Source: JANPPS01 sp965246835
Lineage (GTDB): Bacteria > Pseudomonadota > Alphaproteobacteria > Acetobacterales > Acetobacteraceae
Reading direction: 5' to 3'
Assembly: GCA_965246835.1 (NCBI GenBank)
Contig: CBDFFQ010000001.1
Span: 372,001-436,000, forward strand
Length of the DNA stretch: 64,000 nucleotides
Shown: in pieces, positions 10,711-18,427 of the stretch
Layout: the number at the start of each line of letters is the position of its first letter
Numbering within the stretch: position 1 is the first letter of the stretch
Translations under genes and position numbers: made by a program
The notes under the pieces: generated by a model
The model's input: the letters and a program-made list of their open reading frames with translations, nothing else
The model's database searches: none
Told to the model about the DNA's origin: nothing

Positions 10711-11949
10711 GTGAAGATCGCGCTGGTGCTGGATCGTTTCGATCCCGGCGGCGGAGGACTGGAACGGTGGGTGGCCGCGTTCGCCGGGCACCTCGTCGCG
10801 CGCGGGCACGATGTGCACGTGATCGCCTTCGACCAGGCGCCCCATGCCGTGCCGGTCACCACGCATCTGGTGAGACGCGGGGGCGGTGCCGCCGGGGCCG
10901 GGGGGCACATCGCCCGGACCATCGCCGCCCTCCAGCCCGATGCCGTCTATGACAGTGGCACCGGCTGGTCTGGCGACGTGTTCCATCCCCATACCGGCTC
11001 CCGGCGATTGAGCCAGGCGCGCCTGGTGGCGAGCGACACGCCGGGCGCGCGGTTCAGGGCCGCGATCTCACCGGGCTCCGTGTGGCGCCGATGGCAGATG
11101 GCCTGGCTGGAGCGGCTTCAGGTGCGCCGGGCGGGCCGGGTGGTGGCGGTCTCGCACCTGGTGCGGCGGGAGTTGGAGCGCCAGCATGGGATGGCGGCGG
11201 CGATCGACGTGATCCCGAATGGCGTCGAGACGGCCCGCTTCGCCCCGGATCGGCTGCTGCCGTTGCGGTCCCAGATGCGGGACCGGCTGGGCGTGGGCGC
11301 GGGCACGCTCTGCGTCGTGTCGGCGCATAATCTTCGGCTGAAGGGCGTGGACACGGCCATGCGCGCGCTGGCGCTGCTGCAGGTGGGGGGCGCCGATGTT
11401 CGGCTGGCCGTCGCGGGCGGGGTGCCCGACCCGTATTGGCATGGGCTCGCTGCGCAGATGGGCATCCAGGGCCGCGTGTCGTTCCTCGGCCCCGTCGCGG
11501 AGATGGAGGCGCTCTATGCCGCGGCCGACATCGCCCTGCACCCGACCCGGTGGGACGCCTGCAGCCTGTCCACGATCGAGGCGGGATCGGCCGGATTGCC
11601 GGTCGTGACCACGGCGGCGAACGGCGCCTCCGAGTTGATCGAGCATGGACGGACCGGCTTCGTGCTGCCCGACCCGGAGGATGTGAGAGCTTTGGCGGCC
11701 TGCCTGCACGGCTTGATGGACCCGGCCCTTCGGCGCCGCATCGGCCAGGCCGCGCACCTGGCGTCCTCCGCCCACGACATCCGGGACAATTTCGCCGCGA
11801 TCGAGCGATTGCTCGGGGAGGCCGCGCTCAGTAGGTCAGGCGATACGCCACCCGTAGCCGCGCCATCAGCGGTTCCAGGTAGCGGGCCCGGGACACGTCA
11901 CCCCCGGTCTCCCGGATCACCTCCGCCTCCATCCGCAGCAGCCGGGTGA
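10711..11949 (+). CDS. Glycosyltransferase family 4 protein with antisense-encoded C-terminal tail
   Basis: This 412-residue GT-B enzyme starts at GTG 10711 (VKIALVLDRFDPGGGG), the usual beginning of the N-terminal domain; the frame is open further upstream but that part lies antisense to the previous gene. The nucleotide-binding motif is WDACSLSTIEAG, where the first acid of E-x7-E is Asp. The domain ends near residue 371; the last ~40 residues are a Pro/Ser/Gly-rich tail encoded opposite the 3' end of the convergent family 2 gene (overlap 11828-11949). The tail looks like read-through after loss of an earlier stop. Sugar specificity is unknown. Confidence 0.85.
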   Translation: MKIALVLDRFDPGGGGLERWVAAFAGHLVARGHDVHVIAFDQAPHAVPVTTHLVRRGGGAAGAGGHIARTIAALQPDAVYDSGTGWSGDVFHPHTGSRRLSQARLVASDTPGARFRAAISPGSVWRRWQMAWLERLQVRRAGRVVAVSHLVRRELERQHGMAAAIDVIPNGVETARFAPDRLLPLRSQMRDRLGVGAGTLCVVSAHNLRLKGVDTAMRALALLQVGGADVRLAVAGGVPDPYWHGLAAQMGIQGRVSFLGPVAEMEALYAAADIALHPTRWDACSLSTIEAGSAGLPVVTTAANGASELIEHGRTGFVLPDPEDVRALAACLHGLMDPALRRRIGQAAHLASSAHDIRDNFAAIERLLGEAALSRSGDTPPVAAPSAVPGSGPGTRHPRSPGSPPPPSAAAG

Positions 11950-12583
11950 CATACCAGGCATGGAAAACGCCGCCAGCGATGGTGGGCACCCTGGAATGGC
12001 CGACGGCGAAGGCCTGGCAGAAGGCGATCTCATGCCCGATCACACCGCCCCCGGCCGCGAGCACGCGCAGCGTCGCCTCCTCCCCGGTGTCCGTATCCTC
12101 GCCCCTCACCTTGCGCAGGATAACAGCCCGGCCCAGGTCCGACCGGAAAAAGGCCATGAAATGCGGGTGGATATACCAGCCATGCGGGTTCCCCCGATGC
12201 GGGGAACGGAACACCGCGCCAGCGAGCCGGTGATCCGCATCCAAACGATCCACGCTGTTGCGCAGCCAATCGGAATCCACCGGATGCGCGTCGGAGTCGA
12301 GCAGCACGATCCGGTCGTAGCGGGCATGGCGAATCCCCGCCTCGGCCGCCTCGCCATGCCGGTGCCCCCGCTGCCACGGCCAGCGCCGGTGCGTGACCTG
12401 GGTGACGTCGGGCTGGGCTCGCAGCCACGCCCGCGTCCCCGCCCCCGAGCCGCCATCCACGACGATGATCTCATAGGGCCGCGGACCGACATGCACGCGA
12501 ACCTGCTCGACCAGCAGCCGGAGGAAGAACAGCCCGTCAGTGGCGACGGTCACGATACTGACGGGTGGAAGGGCCGGCTCCAT
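11828..12583 (-). CDS. Glycosyltransferase family 2 protein, short
   Basis: This 251-residue GT-A protein begins at ATG 12583 with MEPALPPVSIVTVATDG. It has the nucleotide-binding strand IIVVDGGSGAGTRAW and a DxD motif in LLDSDAHPVDSDW. The open frame extends upstream, but there it is a shadow of the preceding family 2 gene, whose last 47 bases overlap this start. The C-terminal part (WYIHPHFMAFFRSDLGR, GHEIAFCQAF) resembles single-domain transferases of surface polysaccharide loci. The 3' end overlaps the convergent family 4 gene by 122 bases. Confidence 0.82.
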   Translation of the reverse strand: MEPALPPVSIVTVATDGLFFLRLLVEQVRVHVGPRPYEIIVVDGGSGAGTRAWLRAQPDVTQVTHRRWPWQRGHRHGEAAEAGIRHARYDRIVLLDSDAHPVDSDWLRNSVDRLDADHRLAGAVFRSPHRGNPHGWYIHPHFMAFFRSDLGRAVILRKVRGEDTDTGEEATLRVLAAGGGVIGHEIAFCQAFAVGHSRVPTIAGGVFHAWYVTRLLRMEAEVIRETGGDVSRARYLEPLMARLRVAYRLTY

Positions 12584-13559
12584 CGCGAGACGATGGACCA
12601 GCCCGGGAGAATGGACCAGCCGGAGCGGCGCGAACCGCCAGGGTGGCCAGGTGAAGCCGGGTGCGGAGCGCGAGCGCCCCCTGCCGCCACGCCAGCGCGA
12701 CCGCCGCCCTCGCCGCGGCGCGATGGCCCGCACGGACCGCGTCTTCCGCCGCACCCAGCGCCCGGGACAGGATGCCGTCGCGCAGCGCCGCCGCATCCAT
12801 GCCGAGCCGGACGAGGTCCGCCCGGGAGACGGGCGCCTCGCCATCCATCCCGTCCGCTTCGCCGTGCCGCCGCCGAGCCACCGCGGCGTGGAGTCCGAGT
12901 TCCGACAGGATGCGCTGCTCGAGCCCGGCCAGGCTCGATTGCCCCGCATGCTCACGATGGTCCAGCAGCACCTCCGGCAAGGCCAGCATGCCATGCCGCT
13001 CGCCCAGCCGGAGCCAAAGATCGTAATCCTCGGCCAGGCGGAACGCGGGGCGGTAACCGCCCAGGGCCAGGACCGCCGCGCGGCGCAGCATGACGCTGGC
13101 ATGGGCGAGGCAGTTCCGCCGGTCGAGCTCGGCCCGCAGCGCATGGGGGTCGGCAGGCGGGTGCAGGATGCGGCGAACTTGGCCCGCCGCGTCGATCACC
13201 CGCCAGCCGGACGCGACCAACGCCAGCCCATCATCCCGGTCCAGCGCCGCCGCCTGCAGCCGGAGGCGTTCGGGTGCCGCCAAATCGTCGGCGTCCATGC
13301 GCGCGACAAAGGGGTGGCGCGCCATCGCCATGCCGTGGTTGAGCGCCGCGACCAGGCCCGGCCGCGGCGTGGCAAGGACTCGGATCCGGCGATCCGCATT
13401 GGCATGGCGGGCCAGGATCGACGGCGTCTGATCCGTGGACCCATCCTCGATGACCAGCACCTCGAACTCCACACCGTCCTGGGCCAGCATGCTGCGGAGT
13501 GCCGCGTCCAGGAAGGCCGCCCCGTTGCGCACCGGCAACAGGACGGTCACGGGCGTCAT
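12537..13559 (-). CDS. Glycosyltransferase family 2 protein
   Basis: This 340-residue GT-A transferase shows the classic order TVLLPVRNGAAFLDAAL, VIEDGSTDQT, VARMDADDLAAPERL (the metal-binding DxD) and EDYDLWLRLGERHG. It probably adds a sugar to a lipid-linked or membrane glycan intermediate. It is transcribed with the downstream family 2 gene (47-base overlap) and diverges from the next family 4 gene across 67 bases. The last ~40 residues are Arg/Pro-rich and fall partly in the overlap. No membrane segment is evident. Donor and acceptor are unknown. Confidence 0.88.
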   Translation of the reverse strand: MTPVTVLLPVRNGAAFLDAALRSMLAQDGVEFEVLVIEDGSTDQTPSILARHANADRRIRVLATPRPGLVAALNHGMAMARHPFVARMDADDLAAPERLRLQAAALDRDDGLALVASGWRVIDAAGQVRRILHPPADPHALRAELDRRNCLAHASVMLRRAAVLALGGYRPAFRLAEDYDLWLRLGERHGMLALPEVLLDHREHAGQSSLAGLEQRILSELGLHAAVARRRHGEADGMDGEAPVSRADLVRLGMDAAALRDGILSRALGAAEDAVRAGHRAAARAAVALAWRQGALALRTRLHLATLAVRAAPAGPFSRAGPSSRDGAGPSTRQYRDRRH

Positions 13560-13626
13560 TCGGCTCCGGGCCCAAACGATACGGGGATAGCGGACGCACG
13601 AAGGACGTTGCTAGAGTTCATGCCGG

Positions 13627-14847
13627 ATGCTTAACAAAGTCGCGATCCAGCACAAGGGCTTCCAGGCCTCCCCGCCACAGGACGGCCCGGCGGCCGCGAC
13701 GCTGAGCGTCCTGTTCGGTGCGGATAGCCTGCAGGGCGAAGCGACCGGGATCGGCCGCCATACGGCGGAGATCGTCGCCCGCCTGGCCAGGCACTCCGCC
13801 ATCGGCTCGCTACGGCTGCTCAGCCACGGCCAGGTCATTCCGGCAGGCGGCACGGATGAGGTGGTTCGGCCGATGGGCGGAGCGGTCCGGTCGGTGTTGG
13901 GGGAGATTTCGGCCTTGCGGGCAGTGCGCAACGCCATGCGCCGCCGCGGCCTCCAGCGTCAGCTGCGCCAGTCCGGTGGAGCGGGAGCGGCGATCTACCA
14001 CGAGGCGAACATGATCCCCGTGCCGTTCGACGGGCCGTGCACCGTGACCGTGCATGACCTGTTCTGGTGCGAGCAGCCGGGCCTGCTGCCACGGGAGCGG
14101 TTGCGCTGGATCGAGCGGAACTGGGACAGGATGCTGCACCAGGCCCGGGGGTTCGCCTGCGTCTCCGCCTTCACCGCGGCTGAGCTGCGGCGGCGCTTCC
14201 CGATCGGCACACGACCGGTCGTGATCGCGCCCAATGCCGCGGCCCGATGCTTCCAGCCGATGGCCGCCTTCGAATCCGCGGCGGTTCTAAGCCGATACGG
14301 CTTGTTGGATCGCGGATATATTCTTTCGGTCTCCACCAGGGAGCCGCGGAAGAACCTCGACCGGCTATGGGCCGCGCATCGGGCGCTCCCGCCAGGGCTC
14401 CGCCGCCGGTATCCCCTCGTGATCGTGGGGGCTTCCGGCTGGGGAGACGTGTTGACGGGGTCGGAGCAAGCCCGGCGCTCGCACGAATTGCTGACGCCGG
14501 GCTTCGTCCCGGCTGCCGACCTCCCGGCCCTCGTCGCCCGCGCCGCCGCCGTCGCGATGGTTAGCCTGTATGAAGGGTTCGGGCTACCGGTGATCGAGGC
14601 CATGGCGGCCGGCACCCCCGTCCTCGCGGCCGCCACGACCGGGACGGGCGAGACGGCCGGCATGGCGGCGTCGTTGGTGGACCCGCTCGACATCGGCGCG
14701 ATGACCGCCGGGTTACGCAATCTGCTGGAGGATGAGGCGCTCTGGGCAGAGCGCCGGGCCGCGGGGCTGATCCGCGCCACGGCGTTCTCCTGGGACGAGT
14801 CGGTCGAGCGGCTGATCGGCCTTTGGCGCGAGGTGGGCACGCAGTGA
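13627..14847 (+). CDS. Glycosyltransferase family 4 protein
   Basis: This 406-residue GT-B transferase has an N-terminal half containing GIGRHTAEIV and YHEANMIPVPF, and a C-terminal donor domain with ILSVSTREPRKNLDRLW and the E-x7-E motif in YEGFGLPVIEAMAAG. The architecture is close to mannosyl/rhamnosyl transferases of polysaccharide clusters (a known family trend; the sugar here is not shown). It is the last of five glycosyltransferases in 9256-14847; none is accompanied by a flippase, polymerase or nucleotide-sugar synthesis gene within the window. The start ATG is preceded by no strong Shine-Dalgarno. Confidence 0.88.
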   Translation: MLNKVAIQHKGFQASPPQDGPAAATLSVLFGADSLQGEATGIGRHTAEIVARLARHSAIGSLRLLSHGQVIPAGGTDEVVRPMGGAVRSVLGEISALRAVRNAMRRRGLQRQLRQSGGAGAAIYHEANMIPVPFDGPCTVTVHDLFWCEQPGLLPRERLRWIERNWDRMLHQARGFACVSAFTAAELRRRFPIGTRPVVIAPNAAARCFQPMAAFESAAVLSRYGLLDRGYILSVSTREPRKNLDRLWAAHRALPPGLRRRYPLVIVGASGWGDVLTGSEQARRSHELLTPGFVPAADLPALVARAAAVAMVSLYEGFGLPVIEAMAAGTPVLAAATTGTGETAGMAASLVDPLDIGAMTAGLRNLLEDEALWAERRAAGLIRATAFSWDESVERLIGLWREVGTQ

Positions 14848-14937
14848 CCCGGAGTCGTTCTCGTCCGAGATGGAATCGATAGCGGGTGCAAGCCCGGCGG
14901 TTGCGCCCTATCTTGAGTGCAAACGAGGGAGGCCACC

Positions 14938-16068
14938 ATGCTCGACACCACCGATCCCAGCGCGCTCGTCATCGAAACGGCGCGCCGCTTCGCCACCGAA
15001 CGCCTGGCCCCCACCGCTGCCGCCCGGGAGCAAGCCGGGCGGATCGAGCCGGAGATCATCGCGGAACTGGGCGAGATGGGCTTCCTCGGTGCCACGAACA
15101 GCGCGGAGTGGGGCGGCAGCGAGATCGATTATGAAACCTACGCCCAGGTGATCGAGGAGATCGCGGCGGGCGACGGCTCGGTCTCCACGCTCGTAAGCGT
15201 CCACAATGCGCCGACGTGCGAGATCCTGGAGCGGTTCGGCACGCCGTCGCAAAAGGAACAATGGCTGCGCCCGATGGCGTCGGGCCAAGTAGTCGCGAGC
15301 TTTGCGTTGACGGAGAGCAGCGCCGGGTCGGACGCGGCGGGCGTGAAGACGCGGGCCGTGCGGACCAATAGCGGCTACGTGGTGAACGGCAGCAAGCAGT
15401 TCATATCGAACGCGCGGGTTGGCAAGACGACGATTCTGTTTGCCGTGACCGATCCCTCGGCCGGTAAGAAGGGGATTTCGGCGTTCGTTGTGGCGAACGA
15501 CACGCCCGGTTTTTCGGTGGCGCGGGTGGAGCACAAGCTGGGGCAGAAAGCGTCGGATTCATGCGCGCTGGCGTTCGACGACATGCAGATATCGGACGAT
15601 CAGCGGATCGGCGCCGAGGGGGACGGGCTCAAGATTGCGCTCAGCACCTTGGAGAGCGGGCGGATCGGCATCGCGGCGCAGAGCGTGGGGATGGCGCGGG
15701 CGGCGCTGGACTATGCGATCGCCTATGCCAAGGAACGCAAGCAATTCGGCCGCCCGATCATCGAGCATCAAGCCGTGGGCTTTCGGCTGGTGGAGGCCAA
15801 GACCAAGCTGGCGGCCGCCCGGGAGCTGACGCTGCGCGCCGCCCGGCTAAAGGATGCCGGGCAGCCGGCGCTGGAGGCTGCTGCGATGGCGAAGCTGTTC
15901 GCGTCGGAGGCCGCGGAGGCCATCTGTTCCGCCGCGATCCAGACGCTGGGCGGGTATGGGTACCTGGCGGACTATCCGGTGGAGCGGATCTATCGGGATG
16001 TGCGGGTGTGCCAGATCTATGAGGGCACCAGCGACGTGCAGAAGATTATCTTGCAGCGGATGCTGTAA
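14938..16068 (+). CDS. Acyl-CoA dehydrogenase
   Basis: This 376-residue FAD enzyme oxidises an acyl-CoA to the 2,3-enoyl-CoA and passes electrons to ETF. It shows the family's N-terminal helical domain, ASFALTESSAGSDA at the FAD/substrate site, and the C-terminal IYEGTSDVQKIIL, whose Glu is the catalytic base of short/branched-chain members. Start ATG 14938 follows a strong GAGGGAGG at 14926-14932; a GTG 21 bases upstream is less likely. Chain length cannot be fixed from sequence; butyryl-, isobutyryl- or 2-methylacyl-CoA are all possible. It stands alone and ends opposite nusG with a palindromic repeat between. Confidence 0.93.
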   Translation: MLDTTDPSALVIETARRFATERLAPTAAAREQAGRIEPEIIAELGEMGFLGATNSAEWGGSEIDYETYAQVIEEIAAGDGSVSTLVSVHNAPTCEILERFGTPSQKEQWLRPMASGQVVASFALTESSAGSDAAGVKTRAVRTNSGYVVNGSKQFISNARVGKTTILFAVTDPSAGKKGISAFVVANDTPGFSVARVEHKLGQKASDSCALAFDDMQISDDQRIGAEGDGLKIALSTLESGRIGIAAQSVGMARAALDYAIAYAKERKQFGRPIIEHQAVGFRLVEAKTKLAAARELTLRAARLKDAGQPALEAAAMAKLFASEAAEAICSAAIQTLGGYGYLADYPVERIYRDVRVCQIYEGTSDVQKIILQRML

Positions 16069-16070
16069 AG

Positions 16071-16168
16071 CCCTCTCCCGCTGGCGGGAGAGGGTTGAGC
16101 AACTCGCATGGCGGCCGACGCGTGAGACCCCACCCTCACCCCGACCCTCTCCCGCCAGCGGGAGAGGG
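16071..16168. repeat. Paired palindromic intergenic repeat, copy 1
   Basis: Two 24-base hairpins, 16071-16094 and 16145-16168, are reverse complements of each other. Each has an 11-base stem (ccctctcccgc/gcgggagaggg) with a 2-base loop. The right arm is preceded by ccaccctcaccccga, matching copy 2; the corresponding left-arm part has diverged. It lies between the convergent acyl-CoA dehydrogenase and nusG genes and may also terminate transcription. The organisation resembles REP/BIME elements. Confidence 0.85.
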
Positions 16169-16177
16169 GGAAGACGG

Positions 16178-16708
16178 CTAGACCTTCTCCACCTGGCTGT
16201 ATTCCAGTTCCACGGGGGTCGACCGGCCGAAGATCGAGACGCTGACCTTCACGCGGCCCTTTTCCTCGTCCACTTCCTCGACCGTGCCGTTGAAGCTCGT
16301 GAACGGGCCATCGGCCACGCGGACCTGCTCGCCGATCTCGAACAGGATGGCCGGGCGGGCGCGCTCCACGCCTTCGGCGCTTTGCTTGATGATGCGGTCG
16401 GCCTCGGCGTCGGTGATCGGGGAGGGCCGGGTCTTGGTGCCGAGGAAGCCCGTGACCTTGGGCGTGTCCTTGATCAAATGCCAGGTCTGGTCCGTCAGCT
16501 CCATCTTAACCAGCACGTAGCCCGGGAAGAATTTGCGCTCGGCGTTGATCTTCTGGCCGCGGCGCATCTCCACCACGTCTTCGGCGGGGACCAGCACCTC
16601 ATCGACCAGGTCCGCCAGGCCCTTGCGGGCGGCCTGTTCCTTGACCTGTTCCGCGATCTTCTTCTCGAAGCCGGAATAGACGTGCACGACATACCAACGC
16701 TTGGCCAT
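16178..16708 (-). CDS. nusG: Transcription termination/antitermination protein NusG
   Basis: This 176-residue protein binds RNA polymerase and Rho, suppresses pausing and couples transcription to translation. The NGN domain starts MAKRWYVVHVYSGFEKKI and contains FFPGYVLVKM; the KOW domain (about 120-176) contains VADGPFTSFNGTVEEV and ends YSQVEKV. Length and ends match the family. It is transcribed after secE with an 11-base gap, the standard secE-nusG arrangement, with tRNA-Trp just upstream. The frame is open beyond the start, but ATG 16708 is fixed by homology. Confidence 0.98.
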   Translation of the reverse strand: MAKRWYVVHVYSGFEKKIAEQVKEQAARKGLADLVDEVLVPAEDVVEMRRGQKINAERKFFPGYVLVKMELTDQTWHLIKDTPKVTGFLGTKTRPSPITDAEADRIIKQSAEGVERARPAILFEIGEQVRVADGPFTSFNGTVEEVDEEKGRVKVSVSIFGRSTPVELEYSQVEKV

Positions 16709-16719
16709 CACTCTGTTCC

Positions 16720-16920
16720 TTAATGCCCGACGCCGAACAGCGCGCGGACGCCGATGCCGATGACCTGGTCGGCGACGAAGAAGAAGACCGCGGCCAGCGC
16801 CGACAGCGCGAACACGAGTCCGGTGGTGATCAGCGTCTCCTTGCGGGAGGGCCAGGTCACCTTGCTGATCTCGATCCGCACATCGCGGAGAAACTTGATC
16901 GGGTCCGCCGCCAACGCCAT
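16720..16920 (-). CDS. secE: Preprotein translocase subunit SecE
   Basis: This 66-residue single-span SecE clamps SecY in the Sec channel of the inner membrane. It has the amphipathic region PIKFLRDVRIEISKVTWPSR followed by one transmembrane helix (about residues 33-55, LITTGLVFALSALAAVFFFV). The short length with one helix is normal outside enterobacteria. Start ATG 16920 (MALAADPIKF) is chosen because upstream codons run into the tRNA gene. It sits between tRNA-Trp and nusG on the same strand. Confidence 0.96.
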   Translation of the reverse strand: MALAADPIKFLRDVRIEISKVTWPSRKETLITTGLVFALSALAAVFFFVADQVIGIGVRALFGVGH

Positions 16921-16942
16921 ACCTCGAGACTTCCATGAAAAG

Positions 16943-17019
16943 TGGCAGGGGCGGAGGGTCTCGAACCCACAACCTCCGGTTTTGGAGACCGGCGCTCTAG
17001 CCAATTGAGCTACGCCCCT
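16943..17019 (-). tRNA. tRNA-Trp (anticodon CCA)
   Basis: Read on the minus strand, the 77-base sequence folds as a cloverleaf: acceptor stem AGGGGCG (17013-17019) pairs with CGCCCCT (16947-16953), the anticodon loop is CTCCAAA, the T-arm has GGTTCGA, and the 3' CCA is encoded (16943-16945). The tRNA-Trp, secE, nusG order is common in alphaproteobacteria. Confidence 0.97.
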
Positions 17020-17152
17020 GCAGTCGGCGCGCCCCGCCGGTGCAGGGGCCGTAGAAAGAGGGTGCGGGCAGTTCTGTCAAGCCTTGGGGCGGGCGCGGGC
17101 TGGCCAGGCGGTGCAGGGTGCCCCATATGGCGGCGGCGATGACGACCCACCC

Positions 17153-18187
17153 ATGCCCCCGCGCCGCCGCGTAGCCGCCTTTCGCCCGGGGTCCGTCGCC
17201 GTCTCGCTGGTGCTGCATGGCGCGGTGCTGGCGGCGCTGCTGCTGATCCCGCGGGAGCCGCGCGAGCAGTTCGGGGACGGCGATCCGTCCTACCAGCTCG
17301 TGTTCGACGGCAGCGCGCCGCAGGAACAAACGGCGCCGATGATCGGCACGGAGCCGCCGCGGGAGCAGCCGGCGGACCTGCCGCCGCCGGAGACGCCGCC
17401 GGAGACGCCGCCGACCAATTTGCCGGAGGCCGAGCCGGCGCTGGTGTTGCCGCCCGCGCCAGAGCCGCCCATGGCCGAGGCGCCCACCACGCCCGAGCCC
17501 CCGCCCGAACAGATGCCGGAGTCTGCGCCGGAGTCGCCGCCCGAGCCCGCGCCGGCCTCGCCGCCGAGCGTGCGTCTTGAGACCCCGCCGCCGCTCCCCT
17601 CGCCGTTCTCACCGCAGGCCACGGTGCCGGACCTGCAGCTCACACCGCCCCCGCCCTTGCCACCCCCGCCCGCCCGGCCCCGCCCTGCCCCACGCCCGCC
17701 CTTGCTGGCGCAGCGTCCGCCGGACCCCAACCGCTTCCCGGCGCCCATCGACCTCAACTTCGGCCCGGCAGCTGGCCCCACGGCCCGCCTCACGGCACCA
17801 CGCGGCTCCGTCGCCTCACGCTCGATCGACCTCTCACCCGGTGCCGCCCGCATCGGTCCCAACAAGGCCGAGGCGTTCTTCGACGCCCGAGCCGCCCGTG
17901 TCGGTGCCGACTGGGCCAACGGATTACAGGCCTATTGGCGCAATCACCGCTACTACCCGCGCCAGGCAGTCGAGAATGGCGAGGACGGCACCGTGTTGGT
18001 CGAGCTCGTGGTCAATCGCTCGGGCAAGGTCGAGTCGGTGGAGGTCGTCAGCCGGTCCGGCTCGCCCTGGCTCGACATGGCGGCGCTGTCGACCTGGCGG
18101 CGCGCGCAGCTGGCGCCATTCCCGCATGAGAACACGGACCCGCGCATGACGATCACGCTGACGATCAACTATATCCTGCTGCGCTGA
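17153..18187 (+). CDS. TonB family energy transducer
   Basis: This 344-residue protein has a basic N-terminus, one membrane anchor (about residues 14-32, SVAVSLVLHGAVLAALLLIP), a long proline-rich periplasmic spacer (about 60-215, many PEPP/PPPP runs) and a TonB C-terminal domain (about 255-344) with YYPRQAVENGEDGTVLVEL and a terminal NYILLR strand. It would carry proton-motive energy from ExbBD to outer-membrane receptors; neither exbB/exbD nor a receptor is nearby. ATG 17153 (MPPRRRVAAF) is preferred to a GTG 69 bases upstream. The stop is 2 bases from the convergent tRNA-Gly. Confidence 0.88.
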   Translation: MPPRRRVAAFRPGSVAVSLVLHGAVLAALLLIPREPREQFGDGDPSYQLVFDGSAPQEQTAPMIGTEPPREQPADLPPPETPPETPPTNLPEAEPALVLPPAPEPPMAEAPTTPEPPPEQMPESAPESPPEPAPASPPSVRLETPPPLPSPFSPQATVPDLQLTPPPPLPPPPARPRPAPRPPLLAQRPPDPNRFPAPIDLNFGPAAGPTARLTAPRGSVASRSIDLSPGAARIGPNKAEAFFDARAARVGADWANGLQAYWRNHRYYPRQAVENGEDGTVLVELVVNRSGKVESVEVVSRSGSPWLDMAALSTWRRAQLAPFPHENTDPRMTITLTINYILLR

Positions 18188-18189
18188 GC

Positions 18190-18263
18190 TGGAGCGGGCG
18201 GAGGGAATCGAACCCTCATCAGTAGCTTGGAAGGCTACCGCATTACCACTATGCTACGCCCGC
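18190..18263 (-). tRNA. tRNA-Gly (anticodon TCC)
   Basis: On the minus strand the 74-base sequence has acceptor stem GCGGGCG (18257-18263) paired with CGCCCGC (18194-18200), anticodon loop CTTCCAA, T-arm GGTTCGATTCC and an encoded CCA (18190-18192). Its 3' end lies 2 bases from the convergent TonB-type gene. Confidence 0.97.
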
Positions 18264-18306
18264 GATCTGGGCAGATTAGCGTTTGCCGTCAGTGGGATCA
18301 ACCGTC

Positions 18307-18417
18307 CCCTCTCCCGCTGGCGGGAGAGGGTTAGGGTGAGGGTGGGGTTGCGCTCACGGTCCATCGTTCGTGGTGTTTCCACCCTCACCCCGACCCTCTC
18401 CCGCCAGCGGGAGAGGG
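18307..18417. repeat. Paired palindromic intergenic repeat, copy 2
   Basis: Hairpins at 18307-18330 and 18394-18417 are identical to those of copy 1 (24 bases each, reverse complements of one another). Here the inner arms also pair: gggtgagggtgg after the left hairpin and ccaccctcaccc before the right, so the whole 111-base unit can form a cruciform with a loop near 18347-18378. It lies between tRNA-Gly and the 3' end of metY. Confidence 0.87.
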
Positions 18418-18427
18418 AGAAGGTCGA

